Source: Hydnum rufescens UP504 (taxonomy: Eukaryota > Basidiomycota > Agaricomycetes > Cantharellales > Hydnaceae). Taken from it: a stretch of 64,000 nucleotides of DNA. Below are positions 57,648-64,000 of the stretch, piece after piece. Under the pieces are notes generated by a model that did not search any database, was not told where the DNA came from, and saw only the letters and a list, made by a program, of their open reading frames with translations. The stretch lies in NCBI GenBank assembly GCA_014904985.1, contig MU128956.1:62001-126000 (forward strand), read 5' to 3'. Within the stretch, counting starts at the first letter, position 1. Every line of letters begins with the position of its first letter. The translations under genes and the position numbers were made by a program.

Positions 57648-58616
57648 TTGATTCACCCAGCAGTTTCTCATGGCAATCCAAGTCATGCAACTGGTTCTGG
57701 AACAATGATTGCCAGTGGTCCTGGTGAACCCATTAGTGGTTCTCATAGGATCATTGCTCATCCTCATGTTGTTTCTGGTCCCATTGCCAAAATGACTGGA
57801 GCAGCTCATGAGCCTGTCAAACTTGGCCAGTGGTTTGCCATTGATGTTGGTCCCCTTCCAGATGGCTTCAAGGAGCCTGAGGTTTGGCTAGATCTGTACC
57901 CACAGGTTATTGCCTCTAGAAGACTATGCTGGAAAACCAAAATAAACATCCAGTTACTGTTAAAAAGTCAGCAGAAATGTGACAAATTGCAAGATGTTTT
58001 ACAAGGGTGGGGCAGGGCTCATGGGGCAGAGGTTGGAGTCAACACAATTGATGAACCAAGTGCACCATCCAATTGGTTCATAAGTTGCAAGGATCTGGAA
58101 TATGTGGATCAAGCTTATGCTCATGCTCACACTAAGAAGGAACTTGAAGACCTTTTGAAGCTGGCACCCTGGTACTTGAAGGAATGTGCTGACAGGGCCT
58201 CCTATGGCAATTATGACACTCTCCCTCCTGTAATTGGCCCTGCAGTGTCAAAGCTCAACAGGTTGCATTGACTTCAATGTGTTGAGTTCAATACAGAGTG
58301 GTTGATCCAAAAGCTTGCTTCATTACCACCAACTTCCATTGACCTTCCTCTTCACCACATGGAGCTCCTTATGGGTGCTCATAAACATCATGCCTTCAGT
58401 GCTGGTTTTGTTGTCACCATGTGGCCTACTGAAGGACCAGTTCACAGTGTCATTCATCACATATGCTGGATGGCTAGTGCAGCTTTTGGGAGCACTCTCA
58501 CCACCAGTCCAGTTGCTGATGAAACATTTGGTTTCTCCAAAGATCCCTCTGCTTGGCATATCAAACTGGACTTGACAAGAGATTGTCCCCAGTATCTGAA
58601 ATTCAATGATGTATGA
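57648..58616 (+). pseudogene. Uncharacterised protein, family X copy 2 (C-terminal third)
   Basis: One frame with a single TGA at 58269-58271. After a His/Pro/Gly-rich lead come GQWFAIDVG, LLLKSQQKCD, KDLEYVDQAYAHAHTKKELEDLL, EFNTEWLIQKL and HAFSAGFVVTMWPTEG, aligning block by block with family X copy 1 (47660-48450). The large N-terminal part of copy 1 is not present. Directly downstream of KDZ copy 2 on the same strand. Function unknown. Confidence 0.65.
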
Positions 58617-58944
58617 TACTTCTTCATTGTTTGGTCCAAATTTATTGATTCTATGTGTTCAGTCATTCCATTAAGCTGTCTGACTAGTACAAGTAAGGGG
58701 TGGAAGCAAATGTCAATTCATTCCTGGCAGTCAGGGTTCATGGCAGGACAAGTGTATGATTACCCAATTATGGATGTAAAGCTTTCCATGATGTGATCCT
58801 TAAAGCTCAGCCAAGGTTCCAGCCAATGAAGAAAACATTCATTGTCCTTCCTACTGGGTGGGAGGGGGGATTTCTTAGCCTCCAAATACTATAGTGGATT
58901 ATGGCAATGATGAAATGAGATGTAAACACAGAAATCATCAAATG
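58617..58944. other. Convergent intergenic stretch
   Basis: Separates family X copy 2 from the 3' end of the NACHT-WD40 gene; broken plus-strand frames (for example around 58790) could be a trailing part of family X copy 2. Confidence 0.4.
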
Positions 58945-61900
58945 TTACAAATCTGTGAAACCACCTGCATCTTGTACTTCACCAATCAGTTCTTGACATT
59001 GTGCCCACTCTGTGCCACACTTCAGGTGCTGAAAATCAATCTGAGTATTGTTGGGATTTCCCATGATGCAACAGTGAGGGTGCTCCAGGGATGCATGGTA
59101 GGCAGGTGGGACCCAGAGGATAAGCTCACCACTGGGTCCCAAAATCCATCCATCATCAAGTTGAAAGGGGGATGGTGGGAGTGGGAACAGATGGACAGGG
59201 TACTGAAGGCAGTGTTTAGACTCTGCAGTGGGCAACCATGAAATTTCAGGAATGTTGTCATTGGAGCCAGAAGCAATCTGCTTGCCATCAGGTGAGAAAG
59301 CAATGGACTGGATGATATGATGCTGCCCTTCCATTGGCTGGCCAATCCTCACACCTGGCTCCATATTCCAGAGTCGTATGGTCTTGTCCCAGGATCCAGA
59401 TGCAATCTGCTTGCCATCAGGTGAGAAAGCAATGGACAAGATGCCATCATGATGCCCCTCCATTGGCTGGCTGATCCTCACACCTGTCTCCACATCCCAG
59501 AGTTGTATGGTCTTGTCCCTGGAGCCAGAAGCAATCTGCTTGCCATCAGGTGAGAAAGTAATGGACCAGATGCCATCATGATGCCCCTCCATTGGCTGGC
59601 CAACCCTCACACCTGAACCCACATTCCAGAGTTGTATGGTCTTGTCCCCAGAGCCAGAAGCAATCTGCTTGCCATCAGGTGAGAAAGCAATGGACCAGAT
59701 GCCATCATGATGCCCCTCCATTGGCTGGCCAATCCTCACACCTGTCTCCACATTCCAGAGTTGTATGGTCTTGTCCCAGGAGCCAGAAGCAATCTGCTTG
59801 CCATCAGGTGAGAAAGCAATGGACCAGATGCCATCATGATGCCCCTCCATTGGCTGGCCAACCCTCACACCTGTCTCCACATTCCAGAGTTGCATGGTCT
59901 TGTCCCCAGAGCCAGAAGCAATCTGCTTGCCATCAGGTGAGAAAGCAATGGACAAGATGCCATCATGATGCCCCTCCATTGGCTGGCCAATCCTCACACC
60001 TGTCTCCACATTCCAGAGTTGTATAGTCTTGTCCCAGGAGCCAGAAGCAATCTGCTTGCCATCAGGTGAGAAAGCAATGGACAAGATGCCACCACGATGC
60101 CCCTTCATTGGCTGGCCAATCCTCACACCTGTCTCCACATTCCAGAGTTGTATGGTCTTGTCCCAGGAGCCAGAAGCAATCTGCTTGCCATCAGGTGAGA
60201 AAGCAATGGACAAGATGCCATCATGATGCCCCTCTATTGGCTGGCCAATGCTCACACCTGTCTCCACATTCCAGAGTCGTATGGTCTCATCCCTGGAGCC
60301 AGAAGCAATCTGCCTGCCATCAGGTGAGAAAGCAATGGACCAGATGCCATCATGATGTCCCTCCATTGGCTGGCCAATCCTCACACCTGTCTCCACATTC
60401 CAGAGTTGTATGGTCTTGTCCCTGGAGCCAGAAGCAATCTGCTTGCCATCAGGTGAGAAAGCAATGGACCAGATGCCACCATGGTGCCCCTCCAGTGGCT
60501 GGCCAATCCTCACACCTGTCTCCATATTCCAGAGTTGTATGGTGTTGTCCCAGGACCCAGAAGCAATCTGCTTGCCATCAGGTGAGACAGCAATAGACAA
60601 GATACCACCATGATGCCCCTCCAGTGGCTGGCCAATCCTCACACCTGTCTCCACATTCCAGAGTTGTATAGTCTTGTCCCAGGAGCCAGAAGCAATCTGC
60701 TTGCCATCAGGTGAGAAAGCAATGGACTGGATGACATCATGATGCCCCTCCATTGGCTGACCAATCCTCACACCTGTCTCCACATCCCAGAGTTGTATGG
60801 TCTTGTCCCAGGAGCCAGAAGCAATCTGCTTGCCATCAGGTGAGAAAGTAATGGACCAGATGCCATCATGATGCCCCTCCATTGGCTGGCCAATCCTCAC
60901 ACCTGTCTCCACATTCCAGAGTTGTATGGTCTTGTCCCTGGAGCCAGAAGCAATCTGCTTGCCATCAGGTGAGAAAGCAATAGACTGGATGCCATCATGA
61001 TGCCCCTCCATTGGCTGGCCAATCTTCACACCTGTCTCCACATTCCAGAGTTGTATGGTGTTGTCCCAGGAGCCAGAAGCAATCTGCTTGCCATCAGGTG
61101 AGAAAGCAACTGATAGTACAGCTCCACTATGCCCTTCTAAGCTCAGCATTATCTTTGGCCATTCCTGAAGTTGTCCCTGAGCAAGTTTTGCAACTCCTGG
61201 AAATTGACCTTGCCACCTCTGATATAAGAGAGATGATGCTGGGGCAAATGTCATACCAGAGAGGTAGATGTGAGGTATGCTGGTAGCAATGGCACTTGAG
61301 AACATGGTGACAAACTGCATGGCATCATGTTGTAATTCAACAACCTTGGGAGCCATCTGGGGAATGCATGTTAAGGATCAATCAGCCCTCAGCTTCAGCT
61401 TGTAATTCAATTGGAGCTGTGCTTACATGAGAGGTATGGAGAGAGGCTAACACAGTTTGAGGGGAATTGTGGGTAAGGCTCATCACTTCCAACCAGGTTA
61501 GGAAACCCTTGTGAAAGAATGATTCCAAGGGTTCATGAGTAACCTCACTGCTAGGTGCTGTGGATGCATGGAAAGCCCAGAACCAACAAGCATAACGCAG
61601 ATGATGAGGGATGTGTTCTTCCTGGAGAGCCTTAATGTTGGGGATGTCAACATTGCGAAGGAATGACGTTGGAATTTGACACATGTTGAAGGTCAAGGTC
61701 TGGTCCATCACACGGAAGCATGCCAGGGCCATGTGCTGATTTGCTTCATCTATGTTGATGTAGAAATCTTTGTTGTGCTCTGAGTTACACAAGAAATCGC
61801 GATAAGACGAGTGGAGAGGCACAATCGGCTCATTGTCAGTGTGCGTGCCATTAAGGAGCGAAGCCAGATGCTTCACAATTCGTCGCTGCGTCCGGATGTC

Positions 61901-64000
61901 ATTTGGAGTGAGGATGGAGCCGGGTGGAACTAGGTGCACAAGAGCATGCAATGATAAAGGCTCCTGAGCGCATATGATTCGACCCAGGATTGACTTGACT
62001 CGTTTTACTTCCATCTCATGCAATGGATTGCAGTGCTCCTTCATCACGGTGTTATAGAGCCCATACAGGCCTTCATCAGCACGTAGCACCGTGTCAATCT
62101 GATCCCGTGGGTCGGCGCCAGCGTCACTATCATCGCAAATGAAGCGACAGACGGTAGCGGCCCACTGAAAGGATGTTCCAGCCCTTTGAATGAGCGCATC
62201 CAGCTGTGCCTGGTACTTTGCCTCTCGCAACTCTTCCACATCACGGAGTTCATTGTGTATATACGTCTCGATATCGCGCGTGGTCTGGTAAGTCGGAATG
62301 TCCTCCACAAGCATGACGTCAACTCCAGGGGGAAGCGGAGAGCGCAATGCATCTTGAATGTCGCGCTCATATCTTGAAGTGACTACAACCCGAAGACCCA
62401 GAGGAAGCTCTGACGCTCGCTTCGTTAGGATAGCGAGCACGTCGGCACGAGCCTAACGTCCCCAGATTCGTCAAATGCATCAATGAAGACAATGGTCTCC
62501 CCACGGCCTTATCATCCTCGAATGATCCAATGATAAAGTGTTTGAACTGCAACGTGCAGTCGAGACTTGTTCGTATCGCGGTGTCGTTCTTGACAGCATC
62601 GACAAGGCGCTGCTTCCGGGAATTATCGAGGTCGGCGAGGTCTCGAGCGATCGTACTGAACAGGTTCGTCAGGTTTGCGAGGGGTTTATTTTTGTCGAAG
62701 CCATAGTACGACCCTTGCGTTCAAGGTCGGAAACGCGTTTTGCGCACGAGCGAAGGATTGACGATTTCCCCGCTCCCGCCAGGCCACACAACCAAAGCAC
62801 ACGAGATGATTCCTTAGAGCTCAAGGGAATTGAGCCGTTCGAATCAACCACGGGTATATCCGCTCCAAAAGCCCAATGCACAACGGCGTCGATGATCTCG
62901 GTACGTGTGCCTGGTAAGCACGCTTTATCCAGACGGTGATGGGCCTCCGGCGCATATTTTATTTCGCTGAGTACTTGAAAATCCCCTGGGGACCATCTTA
63001 GAACACAGATTTCGACCGAAGACATACAAGAAGCACTTACGGACTTCGGTCACGACGTCTAAGACGCGATACGTAATGACGGAGCATTGTATGTTCGTAA
63101 GTTCAATCAGATTCTGTCGGAGTGTCATCAGGGTTGTCTTGTAGATACCGATCCGTGCGTCGACAAGAGAAACGGTGTACTTCACAGCGCGTTTGGCTGC
63201 AGCTCACGCTCATCAGTCTTGGAGCCAGTAGAACATGCGGGATTCCACATACCGAAGGACTTGTCCCTGCAATAGTGCCGAATGAAATTGGCGCACTCCA
63301 TTACTTGGTGCAGTATTTGGTTGATGATGTCTTGGTCTCTTTTCGAGCGTTTCTTCAACTCCTCGCCTTCTTCGGCAAAGGAACAGCTATGCGCCATAAT
63401 TTGCACTAAATCCATCACCCCGGCATCCCGGTCACTCTGGACGGCAGGGATCTAATGGAACACCAGTCAGAGAGTGTACACATACAAAACTTTAATCTTG
63501 TCGTACCTTATATGCTGCTGATACGACACCCATGCTAACTTGATCCAAGGATGAACCTGTTTTGTAAATACTTCTTAGTGGTCGCAGAGCCCAGTGAATT
63601 CAGGATGAAACGTACCTCAGCAACCGCATCTGCAACTTTCACAAGTGCGCCGAGGCGACTCAGCAAGGGCTGCCAGGCATTGGACTGGGCTGCGATTTCT
63701 GTTGTAAGCGGGGAAATAGCTTGAATGGCGTCGTTGACAGCCAGTAGTCCAGGATCTAGCTGCTCGGCAGCCTGGCTGGCATTCTGGACAGCCTCACGAG
63801 TGGATAAGAGAGCGTTCATAGTCGGCAGTCCGGGACCTAGCTGCTCGGCAGCCTGGCTGGTATTCTGGACAGCCTCACGAGTGGGAACGAGAGCGTTGAC
63901 AGCCGGTAGTCCGGGACCTAACTGCTCGGCAGCCTGGCCAACATTCTGGACAGCCTCACCAGAGGATACGAGAGAGGATGCCACACATATTGTCAACTCT
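58945..64000 (-). CDS. NACHT-WD40 repeat protein (fungal NLR/STAND type), partial, with frameshifts upstream of the WD40 exon
   Basis: From right to left: an N-terminal helical region with 27-residue repeats (from 63996, probably starting beyond the window), exons HPWIKLAWVSY (about 63590) and MDLVQIMAHSC (63418-63182), the linker KYAPEAHHRLDKACLPGTR, a P-loop GLAGAGKSS (about 62770), Walker B IVFIDAFDES (about 62490), the rest of NACHT and a helical segment (62440-61382), then 803 open codons (61356-58945) with 14 full WD40 repeats and a C-terminal WILGPSGELILWVPP ... CGTEWAQC. STAND proteins oligomerise on ligand sensing and in fungi act in heterokaryon incompatibility and defence. Single-base shifts occur near 63185, 62500 and 62455, and phases also disagree near 63510; the WD40 part is intact. 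The NACHT-to-WD40 join (61382/61356) shows a CTTAAC...CCCCAG acceptor but only a GC-type donor. So the gene is dead, newly dying or poorly assembled. Confidence 0.88.
59238..61131 (-). repeat. WD40 array, 14 full 129-bp repeats plus one partial
   Basis: 43-residue units HHDGIxSIAFSPDGKQ ... GSxDKTIQLWNVETG with near-identity outside a few positions. The residue after GI is W, L or Q (TGG, TTG, CAG); the residue after ASGS is W, R, G or N (TGG, AGG, GGG, AAT); the next position is K, N or E. Fourteen blades would make two seven-bladed propellers. CpG is nearly absent from the array. Confidence 0.95.
63718..63960 (-). repeat. 81-bp coding tandem repeat, three units, in the NLR N-terminus
   Basis: 27-residue units of the form REAVQNxSQAAEQLGPGLP plus xxNALxxT. 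In frame, and may extend past the window edge. Confidence 0.88.

Noticed and set aside
59592..61286. Several long plus-strand frames with repeated SHLSPHSRVVWS units
   Set aside because: Exact antisense of the WD40 array; repeat identity makes all frames long.

Overview
This window is eukaryotic and fungal, most likely from an Agaricomycete (mushroom-forming basidiomycete). Short 50-75 nt GT-AG introns break the host genes. The mobile elements include Ty1/copia, Ty3/gypsy chromovirus and KDZ (Kyakuja/Dileera/Zisupton) types. A NACHT gene with near-identical WD40 repeats and an SRPK-type kinase of the kind expanded in mushrooms complete the picture. I saw no rRNA, convincing tRNA or CRISPR array.

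Layout. 1-4.5 kb (- strand): a 5'-truncated, frameshifted dynein heavy-chain pseudogene. 5.4-7.1 kb (-): an SRPK-like kinase in six exons with a single one-base frameshift. 7.7-8.8 kb (-): an unrecognised gene or fragment. 9.0-58.9 kb: a large accumulation of mobile elements, inserted into one another, with captured host gene debris (a delta-9 desaturase fragment at 12.7-13.4 kb and a tandemly duplicated Prp19 U-box fragment at 43.8-44.5 kb). 58.9-64.0 kb (-): a NACHT-WD40 (NLR-type) gene that runs off the right edge.

The nesting can be resolved from target-site duplications. A copia element (18469-23104, duplication TTACC) sits inside the gag-pol frame of a Ty3-like element called family A here (5' LTR 15880-17262). 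Family A abuts a KDZ transposase gene on the minus strand (27.9-41.5 kb). That gene was itself split by a complete Ty3 chromovirus (30241-38852, duplication TCATC) and by a solo LTR (39728-40574, duplication CGCAT). The chromovirus carries a solo family-A LTR in its integrase region and then underwent an inversion of about 2.9 kb, so its reverse transcriptase now reads opposite to gag and integrase. From 45 to 58.6 kb lie two copies of an uncharacterised protein family, a nearly intact uncharacterised five-exon gene of 1,088 codons, and a second, truncated KDZ gene.

Two signals cut across the region. First, divergence between paired LTRs is concentrated at CpG: all 18 differences between the copia LTRs are CpG-to-TpG/CpA transitions, which points to methylation-driven decay, and many premature stops are TGA at expected CGA codons. 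Second, several elements carry unusual accessory coding capacity: an antisense, spliced gene with a textbook Zn2Cys6 spacing between pol and the 3' LTR of the chromovirus, and a small membrane-protein ORF inside the U3 of another LTR. These, with the two-copy unknown family and the WD40 array whose variation is confined to a few propeller positions, are the best candidates for something not yet described.
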